Below are positions 25,560 to 36,599 of a stretch of 64,000 bases of DNA, piece by piece. The DNA comes from Gnetum montanum (Eukaryota; Streptophyta; Gnetopsida; Gnetales; Gnetaceae), in contig MNCI01036747.1 in NCBI GenBank assembly GCA_015680685.1, positions 28,696 to 92,695 of the forward strand. The letters run 5' to 3'. The translations under genes were made by a program, and so were the position numbers. The notes under the pieces were generated by a model, which did not search any database, had not been told where the DNA came from, and saw nothing but the letters and a program-made list of their open reading frames with translations. Within the stretch, counting starts at the first letter, position 1. The number at the start of each line of letters is the position of its first letter.

Positions 25560-26290
25560 TGGCATAATTTACATGAAAAAGAGTAAACTTCTTCTTCCTA
25601 AACCTGGGTTGTGCAAACTTCTTGAAGCCTTTGTGGAATGATGGGATGAGTTCAACACTTAGTGCTTTACAGTTCAAGAACCCTAGTCATTGGACCTTCT
25701 TGTCTACAATTATGAGAAGTACTTTTAGATGTTTAAAGAAACTTGATATCCATTGTGACTTTCCATGTTTGGAGAGTATAAGAAAATATGCCTTATTAGT
25801 GGATCTAAGATTGTTTCCCTCTAGAACAAAGGCTAAAGGAGAATCGAGATCTTTTTGGATTCCATGCTTCTAACCATCACTTTAAAACTACATGGGCCCT
25901 AATTCTTTGTGAACCTTTTCACAAGAATATGTAGGCTTATAGAGGAGCTTTGGCTTTGATGCTTAGGCTACCGCCCTCTCTTCAAAGTGGGGCTTAGGAC
26001 TAGATGTGTTAGCATAGAAACTTGTCTTAGCTCTTCTAGGATATCAATATATCATGTGTTTGTTATGTATGTATGTCTTATTGGTCTAGTTGCATAATTA
26101 ATGCTTATGGAAACTCTAACACCTCTAACCATTGACTAATGTGTTATATTCTTAATGTTGTGAAACAATTTTGGTAAGCTATGAGGCATAGTCTACTTTG
26201 AGTCTACCCTCCCTTATTACTACTATTTGGACTTTAGGATGGTGTTGAATGGTTTTGGATCTTCAAGCTTACTAGTTGAAGATAGTTGTC
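25560..26290. other. Unrecognised stretch with an 83-codon frame
   Basis: A plus-strand frame at 25622-25873 is less A+T-rich than its surroundings and reads as an ordinary-looking peptide (FKNPSHWTFLSTIM, CLKKLDIHCDFPC), but I recognise no family and see no splice pattern around it. It may be a decayed retroelement or gene fragment. Confidence 0.3.
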
Positions 26291-26300
26291 TATCTCAAAA

Positions 26301-26447
26301 GGTGTTACCTAGTGGTAAGACACTTGATTTGGAAGCTCTAGGTCATGGATTCAATTTTGGTAGGTAATGTTGAGTTATATAAAGTTCTAATTGGACTATA
26401 TATCTTGAGGTGTACCTATGTTTCACTTATTTCAAGTTCCAACATCC
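26301..26447 (+). repeat. tRNA-derived SINE-like repeat, copy A
   Basis: GGTGTTACCTAGTGGTAAGA (A-box like) is followed about 35 bp on by GGTCATGGATTCAATTTTGG (B-box like, compare GGTTCRANNCC). The tail runs through TATATCTTGAGGTGTACCTA to TTTCAAGTTCCAACATCC. The same architecture recurs at 28163 and 29521. The tRNA origin is inferred from the box layout. Confidence 0.6.
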
Positions 26448-26574
26448 CCCCACCAATCCCCCGCACTACCATAACTACCCCTTATAATAAGACCAACATA
26501 ATTCTTATACCCTCCAAAAAATCCTTGAATTAGATAAATTACCTATAAATAAATAATAATAATAAAATGAAGTG

Positions 26575-26630
26575 GGTAAGAACCAAAAATAACTGAAACA
26601 TAGGTACCCCCTAAGATATATGAAATGTAC
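26575..26630 (-). repeat. Inverted SINE-tail fragment
   Basis: The reverse complement gives TATATCTTAGGGGGTACCTA followed by TGTTTCAG, matching the tail of copy A about 150 bp to the left in opposite orientation. Confidence 0.55.
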
Positions 26631-26699
26631 TAGGCAAACCTGACCTTTCCCTCAAACACAATAAACAAATCAAAAAACTTATAATTCCCCTCATCAGCA

Positions 26700-26975
26700 T
26701 GTCCTAGGCAAAATAATAAACAAATACAAAAACCTCCAATCCCTACATAAAGATAAACAACTACAGAAAGAACCTAGTAGGAACAAACCAAAATATTTAT
26801 AAATAACCATTACATCTAGTAACTACAAGATGAAAGACTAAGATAGCATGAACCTAAACATTATTTAAAAAAAATAAAACCAACTACAGAGAAGAGGCAG
26901 ATGAGCATATAAGAAGAATGGAAAAAAATGAAGAGAAATAGAAAAGAAGAGAGGTTTCATGCAAGGGCAGTGATA
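26700..26975 (-). repeat. Repeat 'E', reverse copy
   Basis: The reverse complement has the blocks in the usual order: GAAACCTCTCTTCTTTTCTA, ATGCTCATCTGCCTCTTCTC, TAGGTTCATGCTATCTTAGT and TTTATAAATATTTTGGTTTG. Confidence 0.6.
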
Positions 26976-26999
26976 GTGTTGAACTAGATTATATATATT

Positions 27000-28162
27000 T
27001 TATATATAACATGGCTAAGAGCATATAGCCTAGAAAAGTCAATCAAGCTTTGACTTTTCAACTTAAGGATGATTAACAAGACATTTTCTTACCTTAAGAA
27101 CATTTAACAAGACTATATGAATACCACTGCAAATAATACCATTTTCTCCTCCCCATCCTCCCTTTCAAATTCATGTTGTAAGCTAAAAATTTTGAACGCT
27201 AAATTGAAAGTTTTGAAATTGCAAATAGTAGGCTATGATAAGAAAACAACAAAAATTTCAAATTACAGAACAAAATGTCTAAAAAAAAAACACATAAAGC
27301 TATGATCAATAGATAATAGATATTGCAAATAGAAAAAATATAATGAATTTAAAAATAAAATATAAATTTCAAATTACAAAGAAAAAATTACAAATAGAAG
27401 AACATAATAAATAAAAGATAGAAAAAAATCAAGATTATTTTAATTTGAAATTATTGGTTGTTTTTTATTTTTATTCATTTGCAACATCATAAAGTTAATG
27501 AATTGCAATATCTCTACCACTTTAATATCTATGTTTAGAAGCAAGACAACCAAAACAGATGATTTTTGCCATATTCTTTATGTCAATGCATAAAAATGAT
27601 TTGAAGTGTTATTCACATCAAATGGTAAGTAGTTTTGGTGTTTTAGTTTGAGACTATAAGATTAAGGTTTGTTGCAATTAATTGTATTAGTTTGATGTTA
27701 GTTTTTATTGTATGATGTTAGTTTTTATTGTATGAGTTAATTTTATTTTTTAAATTAAAAATAAGATAACAACAACATAGTACCATTATTTTTCTTTCAT
27801 TTCCTACTCAATTTATTAAACAATTTTTAAATATCATTTTAAGATATGTTTTAAAAAATTATATAAAAGGCAAAGACGAATCTAACTCTTTAGTAGCCAC
27901 AATGTTTTTCTTTTGGAGATGAAAAAGTCATCCATATCAAACACTTTCTGTACACTACTTTTTTATAAGGCACACCTCCTACCCTTCTTGCCTTTCCCCT
28001 CTCCATCCCCCATCATCCTCCCTCCCTCCCTTCCCCCTCCCCTCCCCTTCCTCCTCAAAACTCTCAAATACATATTAATAAATATGAAATTTGATTGTTG
28101 TATTATATAGTTTTCACTTGCATCATACTATAAATGAAACTCTTTCTATATACTACAACAAT
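27000..28162. other. No gene; A+T-rich with a pyrimidine tract
   Basis: Short frames at 27117 and 27913 are low-complexity. About 27998-28060 is a C/T-only-like tract of CCTCCCTCCC type. TACACTACTTTTTTATAAGG at about 27950 resembles 28320. Confidence 0.5.
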
Positions 28163-28310
28163 GAGGTATTAGCCTATTGGTGAGACTCTTGACCTAGAAA
28201 CTCTAGGTCATGAGTGTAATTCCAATGGATAATGCTAAGTTATAAAGTTCTATGTGGACTCTATATCTTGGGATGTACCTATATTTCAATGACTTCAAGT
28301 TCCAACACCC
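28163..28310 (+). repeat. tRNA-derived SINE-like repeat, copy B
   Basis: GAGGTATTAGCCTATTGGTG is the A-box-like head and GGTCATGAGTGTAATTCCAA the diverged B-box-like block. The tail reads TATATCTTGGGATGTACCTA, then CTTCAAGTTCCAACACC. Confidence 0.55.
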
Positions 28311-28384
28311 CTTCACATTCTATACACTACTTTTTCATTAGGTATACCTCCCATCCCATCTAAACACTACTTTTTTGGAACCCC

Positions 28385-28625
28385 TGCAATCTCTCCCTAT
28401 TTACATATGAAGCCTCTCTTCTTTTCTATTTCTCTTTGTTTTTTACATTCTTGTTAGCTCATCTACCTCTTCTTTGCAATTGGTTTTTTGTTATTTTTTT
28501 ATAGTGTTTAGGTTCATGCTATCTTAGTCTTTCGTCTAATAATTGATTCATGTAGCAGTTTGTTGTAAATATTTTGGTTTGCTTATGCTAACTACTTTCT
28601 ACAATTGTTTGGTTTAATCCTTAAA
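28385..28625 (+). repeat. Repeat 'E', copy after SINE B
   Basis: ATGAAGCCTCTCTTCTTTTC, GCTCATCTACCTCTTCTTTG and TTCATGCTATCTTAGTCTTT appear in order. It lies just after SINE copy B; the reverse copy at 26700 likewise lies beside a SINE tail. Confidence 0.6.
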
Positions 28626-29520
28626 AGCTTGATTCAATACAAAGGTTTGAGTCGAAATTTAAAGATATGATTTTCAAAATTTGAGAGCTTCAAGCACTAA
28701 GAAAGAAATAATAATTAAGATTCAAAAGAAATCATTTAGTATTAACATTAGTACTAAAAACATAGCCATCATGAAAGTATACCATTGGTACTAAAAACAC
28801 AGTCATCAGTAAAGTATAACATTGATACTAAAAACATAGTCATTAGTAAAGTATGTGTGTATGGTCAATTCACATCTAATTATCAATCCAACATGTTTAT
28901 ATGTTAGATTTTGTCGAGTATCTTGTTTAATCAATTAGATTAAACAAAGCTTGAAGAATAAACTATTCCTATCTTATACTAGTTTCGATATAGTACCACT
29001 TATTCTCTATGAACACTTTAAAGTAGGAAGTAGTAACACCAATTCTTAAAGTTCAAGCATGTGGAGAATCACTTAGAGAAGGAGCTAAATCTAAAAAATT
29101 TATTTTAATCAATTCATCATTTGATTCCATTTGCTATTGCATATTCTATATACTTTAAAGCATCGGTAAACAAGTCTAATCCTTAAATTTAGAAGTAAAT
29201 AATATTCATGAATGGTACATATTAGGAGATATAGTTCATTAATTATGCTATCATAATCACCAAAGATATGTGAACATCTTTATTTATCAATACCTTATAC
29301 TATACTTGGTATAGTAACCAATTCTGCAAAGTCATTGAGTTACTGAAGTTGGTTGCCAAGGAAGAAGTTGAAGAACAAGATCAAGCCTTACCATCTAAAA
29401 TGTGGTAATCTAATCCTATATATTTTTATCATGGCTAAGTTGCAATTATATCATTTGATCTTAAAAGTAAATGATGTAACAGGGAGTTTCTCAACTTTTG
29501 TTTAACTTATAAGCTTGTGA
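28626..29520. other. No gene seen
   Basis: A+T-rich. A short local duplication of GGTACTAAAAACATAGTCAT-like units (about 28740-28850, three diverged units of about 45 bp) is the only structure noted. Confidence 0.45.
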
Positions 29521-29670
29521 GAGGTGGCTCAAGTGGTTAGCTCATTATCTTTTTGGACAAAAGGTTTTCAATTTAAATCACTTAAGGTATTATTATATTT
29601 CTCTATAATTCTTTTAATATGTCTTATTGGATATAATCAAATTATTTCAAGTTCCAACATCCTCCTCATT
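29521..29670 (+). repeat. tRNA-derived SINE-like repeat, copy C
   Basis: GTGGCTCAAGTGGTTAGC fits the A-box consensus well. GGTTTTCAATTTAAATC is a B-box-like block about 35 bp on. The tail TTTCAAGTTCCAACATCC is shared with copy A. It ends about 20 bp before the gypsy LTR at 29692. Confidence 0.6.
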
Positions 29671-29691
29671 TTTCTTTCTTTTGTTTAATTT

Positions 29692-30557
29692 TGATAAGTG
29701 GTTGGGTATTCCAACACTTAAGTATATAAGTCACAAGTGTTCATGCATAACCAGATCGTAATCTGCAGATGAACAATGTAAGTATACTAGTGGGTTGATG
29801 TTAAGTTCATAATTGTTGTCTTCTCACTTAAAATTAGCGAGGTGCAAATTATATTATTTAACTCTTAGTAAGGTACATGATAAACTGATGTGGTTGGACT
29901 TTAAGTGTACTAAGTGTGAATATGATGAAAATGGTTATAAATTCTAATTCTAAGAACAATGAAAATGCAACTCTGTTCTATCTCATGGTGATAAGTATTT
30001 GTTCCTGATTTTTTGTACATTACTTGGGTTAATGTAACTACGATTGAGATTACCAAGTAACTTCACCTCTAAGTGAATCAAGCAAAGTCACTAATGGATT
30101 ACCAAACAATTATACTTTATGCTCAAAACTAGTCGTACTTATTCTACCTTACTAATAAGCATTAGGATAGTAAATGACTAAAGAAATGTAAATGACTTAG
30201 TAAAAGTAAACATCGTAGAAAAATAATAAATTTATGCTAAGTAATATGCTACAATAATGAAGAAAAGTCTTAATCTTTATTTCTATTTATGAATTATGTT
30301 CAAGAGTAATTCACTCGAATAAAGATTTCGTATAACTATAATTCATCATACTATGGGCATTCACTCTAACTCTAACTTCAAAAATGCAAACTACAAGAAT
30401 TTTGCTAAGTGTTAAACCTAAACTTATTTTTGATGTAATGGTGGGTTGGTATTTATAAGCATGACCATGGCCCACTACATCATATTTATGATAATATATG
30501 TAGAGCTACAATATCATAGATATCATATCATATTTTCTAACATAAATTATTTCATCA
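29692..30557 (-). mobile_element. Outer 3' LTR
   Basis: 866 bp from TGATAAGTGG to TTTCATCA. Blocks such as CATGACCATGGCCCACTACATC and the end of the LTR match 36883-37059. The segment after it (30558-30706) resembles the interior edge of the intact element (AACTCATCCTC). It contains a TATAAATA-like stretch near 30454 on the reverse strand. Confidence 0.7.
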
Positions 30558-30706
30558 TATCTCCACAACTAATTGAGAACTCATCCTCAAGTTCAAACAA
30601 GAGGATAGAATTCCTTACAAACTTGCGAGGTTACATAGACTTTGACATTAAGACACATGTATCTATGACTAACTCTCTTATGAATGTTGCATCATGGTTT
30701 GAGTAG

Positions 30707-31594
30707 TGATGAGTGGTGAGGTACCACTACACTCAACCATACGAATACAAGCATGTACGCACAATCTGGTCAAACTCCATAGATGGACTAGTTGTGGCAC
30801 CTAGATAGTTACATGTTAATCGCAATTTTCTATCTTCCCACCTGGACTAGTATTTGCTTTGTCACATATAGTTTAGTCCAGAGTGAGGTGTATGATGTAA
30901 TTTCTAATACTATGCTACTCCTAAAGACAATGAGAAATAACTTGAGTAAACTAATAAACAATGGAAAATAAAATCTAAGTTAGCCTAAGTGTGATGAGCA
31001 TCTATCCTTAATCATCCATACACATCTTGGACTTTGTGTACTACTTCTAGGATTACCAAGCACACATCACTGAAAGCACTACTTAATACGCTACTGGGTT
31101 ACCATGTAGTGACACTTAAATGTTTGTGATTAAGACATACTCATTCTGCATTAACAACAAGAATAGTAAATGATGATAAAGAAAATATTAACTAAGAAAA
31201 TAATAAATAATAATTAACAATTAAAAAATTAAAAACTAAGTGAATGCTACAATGATGGCATAATCTCTATCTTTATTGCCAATTGTGTGCGTGTCCAAGT
31301 ATGTCACACTCAAACAAAGGTTCCGTATAATTACAAGCATCACACTAAAGGCATGCACTTTGGAAAGGAACTGAAAACTGACAAAAAGACTCAACCTTAA
31401 AGACTTACCAAAAAGACCCCCTTCCTATGCGCCTGAGTGCTATATTTATAGGCTAAAATAGGAATCACGATATCGTGTATACGATATTGTACCCAAGCTG
31501 CGATATCGTGTATACGATATCGTACCCAGGCTGCGATATCATGTACCCAATATCGCGTACTTGATATTGCGGCCTAGCAAACCACAATTCATCA
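30707..31594 (-). mobile_element. Inner 3' LTR
   Basis: 888 bp from TGATGAGTGGTGAGG to CACAATTCATCA, followed on the right by the family polypurine tract (TACCCCCATGA at 31595). 31465-31575 contains three diverged tandem units with GATATC palindromes, upstream (element sense) of TATA at 31441-31450. AGTAG precedes it at 30702-30706; the right flank of the inner copy (ACTTT) does not match. Confidence 0.75.
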
Positions 31595-33695
31595 TACCCC
31601 CATGACTAAATAAAAACTTGTTCTCAAGTCAGAAAAAATGAGAAATGAGTTCGTTTGATTACACAATGGATAGGTATGGGATTATGTACTGACTATGGAT
31701 TATTTCATGCCGCGGTGTGGGATTAGACAAAACAAAATTGGGACACTAACACAAAATACAAAATACAAAATTATCTGTAACTCATGTGGTTCCTGGTGGC
31801 AACGGCTCCTCCATGGGCTTCTTTCCCTTATCCTGTGCTCGAAGCTTTGGAAATAGATACTTCTAAAAGAGTGAAAAAGGGTCTTTCTAGTCTTTCTAGT
31901 CCCTTAACTAGTGCATGGGTAACATGTCTTTCTAGTCCCTTAACTAGTGCTTGTAGCCCATTTATTTTGTCCAAGGTGTCTGCTTTGAATTTCACTCATT
32001 ATTTTTTAAATGGGAACCACACCACACACAAACTTATTAAACTTCCTATTATTGGTCGACACAGAACGATAAGAAATCCATGAAAACAAACATGCACCCA
32101 AGTCAAGGTCACAAGCTATTGAAAGTGTATGAAGCATAGATTGAATAGGAAGAGTTGGCAATTTTTCATACACAAGATTAGAGAGGGAGTAGCCTATAAG
32201 GAGCTTCTAGGTGAAGTGATAAGCCCAAAGAGCATCATTGAGTTTCATGCTCTAGTCTTTCCTATATTTGCTAACTATTCTCATTAAGATCTTAATGATT
32301 TTCCTATTTGTAACCTTAGCTTGACCATTGGCTTTGGGATGATAAGGTGTTATTCATTTGTGCTCAACCCCCAAGTGTTGCATAAGCTTCTAAAAGATAG
32401 TGCCTGTAAAATAGGTTCCATTATCAAAAATTAATGCATGTGGCACACCAAACCTATTTACAACATTTTGTTGTACAAACCGAGCAACAGTAGAAAATGT
32501 GCACNCTGGTTCGTTGGTGTGTTCTTGATGCTAATCAACTACACATTCTCTAGGANATGTACACCTTTCTATTTAAAATGGGTGTGATGGGACCCATGAA
32601 GTCAATACCCTAGATGTTGAAGGGTTCTAGTGGTTGGATACACTATTGAGTTCCCTTCATTTGAGTGATTATTCTACCATCACATTGGCAATGTTCAAAA
32701 GAATGGACAAATTGGTGAGCATCCTTGAAAAGTATTGGCCAATAATACCCTGTCATTAGGATCTTAATGATCATGCATCTCCCATCATAGTGGTCCCCAC
32801 AAGGACCCTCATGAGTGTCCTAGAGAATGTGTAGTTGATTAGCATCAAGAACACACCAACGAACCAGGCCATCAGTGCACACCTTGTAGAGGTGCCCATT
32901 AATCTCCATGACGTGTTTCACCTAGTGAAGAAACTATTGTTTCTTTTGGTGGTCCAACCCTTGTGGCATCTCTTGAGTGAGAAGATAGGTAAGAATGTCA
33001 TCGTACCATTTAGGCTCAATGGATAATTGTTTAGTTATAGCCCTGGCAAAGAGGAGTTCATCAAGAATTTGATCAAACATTGGGCTTTCCTCCTCTTTGT
33101 TGTTCCATCGTAACCAAGACAAGTGGTCAGCGACCATATTCTCAATTCTCTTTTGATCTATCATCGTAAGATCAAACTCCTGCAAGATCACCAACCACCA
33201 TATGACACAATGGCTCACCATTGGCTTGTTCATTAGGAAGCGAGTGGCACTATGATCAGTGTGCACAAACACTTTATATCCAAACACATACTGCCTAAAC
33301 TTCTCTAGAGCATACACCACCACCATTAGTTCTTTCTCCATTGTGGTGTAATTTAACTATGCACCTACAATGCTTTGACTTGTGTTGTGGATATAATATG
33401 GATGTTTCTTGTCATCCAATTGCATAAGTATGGCTCCTAAGGCATAGTTTGATGCATCTATCATGATATGAAATGGTTTGAACCAATCAGGTGCACATAG
33501 AATTACAGTCTCTATGAGATTCTACTTGAGGCTCTAGAATGTCTTTTCACATTCCTTGGTCCAAATGAATGGAGCATCTTTCATTTTTTAGCTTCACCAA
33601 TAGTTTTGCGATCTTAGAGAAATTTTCTATGAATCATCAATAATAGCCAATGTATCCAAGAAATGACCAAACAATTTTAATAGTTTCTAGTTGAT
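31595..33695 (-). pseudogene. Decayed gypsy pol: RNase H and integrase
   Basis: Minus-strand translation. 32934-33341: RNase H end (MEKELMVVVYALEKFRQYV, VHTDHSATRFL, ADHLSWL). 32700-32930: H2C2 zinc-binding segment. 32100-32500: integrase fragments, with IFDNGT keeping the second catalytic Asp and NGQAKVTNRK placing Lys (AAG, 32315-32317) at the catalytic Glu position. 31595-32090 is shortened 3' interior. Two Ns (32505, 32556) bracket a 50-bp inverted copy of 32819-32868, replacing about 95 bp of integrase. Gypsy homology stops at about 33695 against the viral insert. Confidence 0.85.
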
Positions 33696-35527
33696 GGGGG
33701 GTTGCTCATCAGATCGTTTGTGCAGTGCTGTAAGCCACGCAGTAATGGCCGACGGATAGGCGAGTAAGTCGTGCAAGCCAGAGGCGGAACGCAGAGTAGG
33801 CACGTCTAATGGCAAGTTCTTCCAGAAGACCAACTCCAGGTTCTAATTCTACTTTCTCTTATATTCAACGTTTGTCCAATTATTGCTCCTTAGCGAATGC
33901 TAGTATGTTGCCACCACCTCCATGCCAAAAAGATTTCTATCCCAAATCCTCATTGCACACGTTTGAATCCTTTCAATCAATGCATTTTAGTGAGTGTGAT
34001 TTCAGTATTGCTGGCTCTGGCCTTCGTCCAGTCGCTCTTACTTTTTTTGACCCGGGGGAGGTTGATAAATGGGAAAAAGCAAGTTATCAATATATCCATC
34101 TTGCTGAAATTGCTATTCACCTTCATCCACACTTCAACTATCGTCTTAAAAAGCCTTACTGGATTGCGTTAATAGATAGGAGATTTAAATCGTTTCAAGA
34201 AGCCATCATAACCCAAGCTAAAGGTAGGTTAGTATCCGATGCTCTGATTATAACGATTCCTAACTTTACTCTCTCGCTTTCTGATCCGCATTTGTTCAAT
34301 AGCTTAATGCTTATTACTTATATTCCCGTTGATATTATAGATCGAAGTGTTTACTGCACAATAGGTACAAGGTTAAGTTTTAAATTATTTAGTTCAGTCA
34401 GTATCCAAACACTCTTACCTTTTGGCCAACAAGCTCTCTCTGTTGGTTCAACAAATTTGGAATACGGGACACAGATTAACACAGAGGATCTTCTGATCCA
34501 TAGGCTCTTCCCAGACCTAGAAGATCCGTTAGAAGAATACTATGAGCAGAAAAGACCAAACAAATCTTTATTCCGGTCTTCATCAAAATCACGGAGATAC
34601 TATGTAGAACTACAACCTCCAAAACTCCTTCCTTATGATCCATTAGCTCCCAAACCTGAAAAACCCACAAAACCTTTAATCCTGTTTAAAAAACAAAAAT
34701 CAACTTATGAAGAACAGGAAGAGAAAATACAAAAGATGGGAAAAATGTTCAAAGAACTAGGTATCACTTTAGATCCAAGGAGAGTCATAAAACAAAAGGG
34801 AGAAAAACCTGTAACCATTACTGAACGATCAGAAACAGATCAAAAAGGAAAAATAGTGCTAGAAGACGTCTCTACATCTAGTTCTAGTTCTGACGATGAT
34901 GTGTCATGCTCAAGTAAACCATCACAAAGTTGTACACATAAAAATCTGCATAAGGTAGATCATGACATTAGGTGTGTTGAGTGTGATGAGTTATTAAGAA
35001 TCAACATGAATACGGAAGAACCAAAAGAAGTAGCACATATGATGCAATATAAGCCATCTGTAGAACAACCTTCTGAAGTCATTAAACTCCATAACTGGAC
35101 TAATCATAAGTTATCCTATGTAAGTGATCAAAATTTAATGACATATGCAGAGGTAAAAGAAGTACAAAAAGATGTAAAAGATTTGCATAAGATATGGGTT
35201 CCTAAGCAAAAGCAAAAGAATGGAAAATCTAAGGGTAAAGAAAAGAAACTTGATCCGTCTGATCTAGATGGTATTTACTTAGATTCACCACCTATCACTC
35301 CTCCTAAAGGAAAGAAAAAATCAACAACAACTTATGTACCAAAAAGACGACCGGTACATACCATTCCAAAATCTGAAAAAGGGAAAAAAGAGGAGGAAGA
35401 GATTAATGCTAATGAAGAAGATAACGAGACCCTTTATATTGGAAGTGAAGGATCTTTAGATGAAGAAGAAAAGAAAATGTTAGGCTCTCGGTACGTTCCA
35501 TGCACATTGTGCTATTTTCAAAACTAG
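33696..35527 (+). mobile_element. Endogenous caulimovirid fragment
   Basis: Non-gypsy DNA in opposite orientation to its host element, comprising a 113-bp, comparatively G+C-rich leader and one long frame. Gypsy homology ends at about 33695 (equivalent to 58817 in the intact copy) and resumes at about 35530 (equivalent to about 59880), so the insert replaces about 1.06 kb of reverse transcriptase. No duplication was seen at the junctions. Only the 5' part of a pararetroviral gene is present; protease, reverse transcriptase and coat protein core are absent. Confidence 0.75.
33809..35527 (+). CDS. Caulimovirid movement-protein-like polyprotein fragment, 572 aa
   Basis: Residues about 55-200 resemble the 30K-type movement protein of Caulimoviridae, which lets virus pass through plasmodesmata. 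Visible are YIHLAEIAIHL (94-104), the ALIDRR block (about 120), IPNFTLSLSDP (150-160) and TRLSFKLFSS (about 187-196). A Lys/Glu-rich helix follows (about 295-325). Next comes a Cys/His cluster with CTH, DHD and CVEC (about 375-395). The C-terminus is Lys- and Glu-rich. In caulimovirids the movement domain starts a longer protein, so this one is cut at the 3' end; the last residues and stop lie at or near the gypsy junction. The frame is unbroken although its surroundings are dead. The ATG is the first in frame after the leader. A gymnosperm-type endogenous caulimovirid or a petuvirus relative is possible; genus not determinable. Function in the plant is unknown. Confidence 0.7.
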   Translation: MASSSRRPTPGSNSTFSYIQRLSNYCSLANASMLPPPPCQKDFYPKSSLHTFESFQSMHFSECDFSIAGSGLRPVALTFFDPGEVDKWEKASYQYIHLAEIAIHLHPHFNYRLKKPYWIALIDRRFKSFQEAIITQAKGRLVSDALIITIPNFTLSLSDPHLFNSLMLITYIPVDIIDRSVYCTIGTRLSFKLFSSVSIQTLLPFGQQALSVGSTNLEYGTQINTEDLLIHRLFPDLEDPLEEYYEQKRPNKSLFRSSSKSRRYYVELQPPKLLPYDPLAPKPEKPTKPLILFKKQKSTYEEQEEKIQKMGKMFKELGITLDPRRVIKQKGEKPVTITERSETDQKGKIVLEDVSTSSSSSDDDVSCSSKPSQSCTHKNLHKVDHDIRCVECDELLRINMNTEEPKEVAHMMQYKPSVEQPSEVIKLHNWTNHKLSYVSDQNLMTYAEVKEVQKDVKDLHKIWVPKQKQKNGKSKGKEKKLDPSDLDGIYLDSPPITPPKGKKKSTTTYVPKRRPVHTIPKSEKGKKEEEEINANEEDNETLYIGSEGSLDEEEKKMLGSRYVPCTLCYFQN

Positions 35528-35534
35528 CGATTAG

Positions 35535-36590
35535 CCACTAGGTGCCCTCTTGTTTTGTGGCTACTACATATAGACACCTTTGAATATTTGCTTCATGTGC
35601 ACACTACCTACATACTCAAAGAGATGCTCATTTCAAGAACCAAAGTTTCTGCACACAATTGCATCCTATATCATTGTACACAATGCATGGAACTTGTTTC
35701 TTCTCAATCTTTCCAAATGCATTTTCCTTAGATATCTCCAAGGAAAGATCTCTAATGCCCATTCTCGCATCAACAATGCTTAGCCATGCCCTTACCATAA
35801 TGATTGGGAAGTCCTCCTTACAGTTCTCAACCTTGGTTACTAGGAAATCAACAAGATAAAACCACCCATAGACAATGATCACAGTGTCTTCTACCAATTC
35901 CAATGGAATAGTAATGGATTGGTTTATCAATTCCAGTTAAATATTACTCATCTTTAGAGGCAATAGGTTCCAAGCAATATACATCTCATGAGAAATCAAG
36001 TTAATACTAAAACCTAAATCAAGAAAAGCTTTACATGGTTCATTCCTAGCAATCTGTAAATATATAAGAGGACTCCCAAGATCAAATAATTTCTTGGAAA
36101 GGTTGCCAAGCCAAATCCAATTAGATATGACATGAGTGAGCATAATAGTATGGATTTTGGATGGTATTTGGTTTGAAGAGTTCTCGATGGAATGGTTTGT
36201 AGAGAATGAGAAAACAAGAAGGTGATCATCCACTTGGTTCTATGACTTAGTAGGGTTGATCTTTTATAAGCATCAGGTTCCAAACCACTCAATTGATTAA
36301 CCGATTTTAGATTGATGACCCTAGTAGCATTGCATTGTTGCAACTGGGCTAGAAGTTCATCCTACATGGATGGAGTAGGTGGTAGCTACATTAAGGATGG
36401 AGGAACATGTTCAAGAACAAGAGGGTAAGGATGGAATGTGGTATCCCTTCTAAAATGTGGAGAATGACTTCTATAGTATTCGAAAGGATAGTAGTGATGT
36501 TGAAAAGGAGAAACATGACTAGAAGAGTCACGTGTTAGGGGTTGCTGAATATAATACCCATATGGATCAAGTTATCTATAAGGATACTGT
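35535..36590 (-). pseudogene. Decayed gypsy protease and gag end
   Basis: Minus-strand translation matches the intact copy: YLQIARNEPCKAFLDLGFS (protease; the active-site DSG-like motif has become DLG) and DARMGIRDLSLEISKENAFG (region after protease), then gag-end debris to about 36590. It continues the inner copy on the far side of the caulimovirid insert. Confidence 0.8.
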
Positions 36591-36599
36591 TAGCATATA

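Noticed and set aside
25622-25873. 83-codon frame as a gene
   Set aside because: Ordinary-looking peptide but no recognisable family, splice signals or neighbouring exons.
34476-34670. Minus-strand frame opposite the caulimovirid gene
   Set aside because: A shadow of the 572-codon frame, without motifs.
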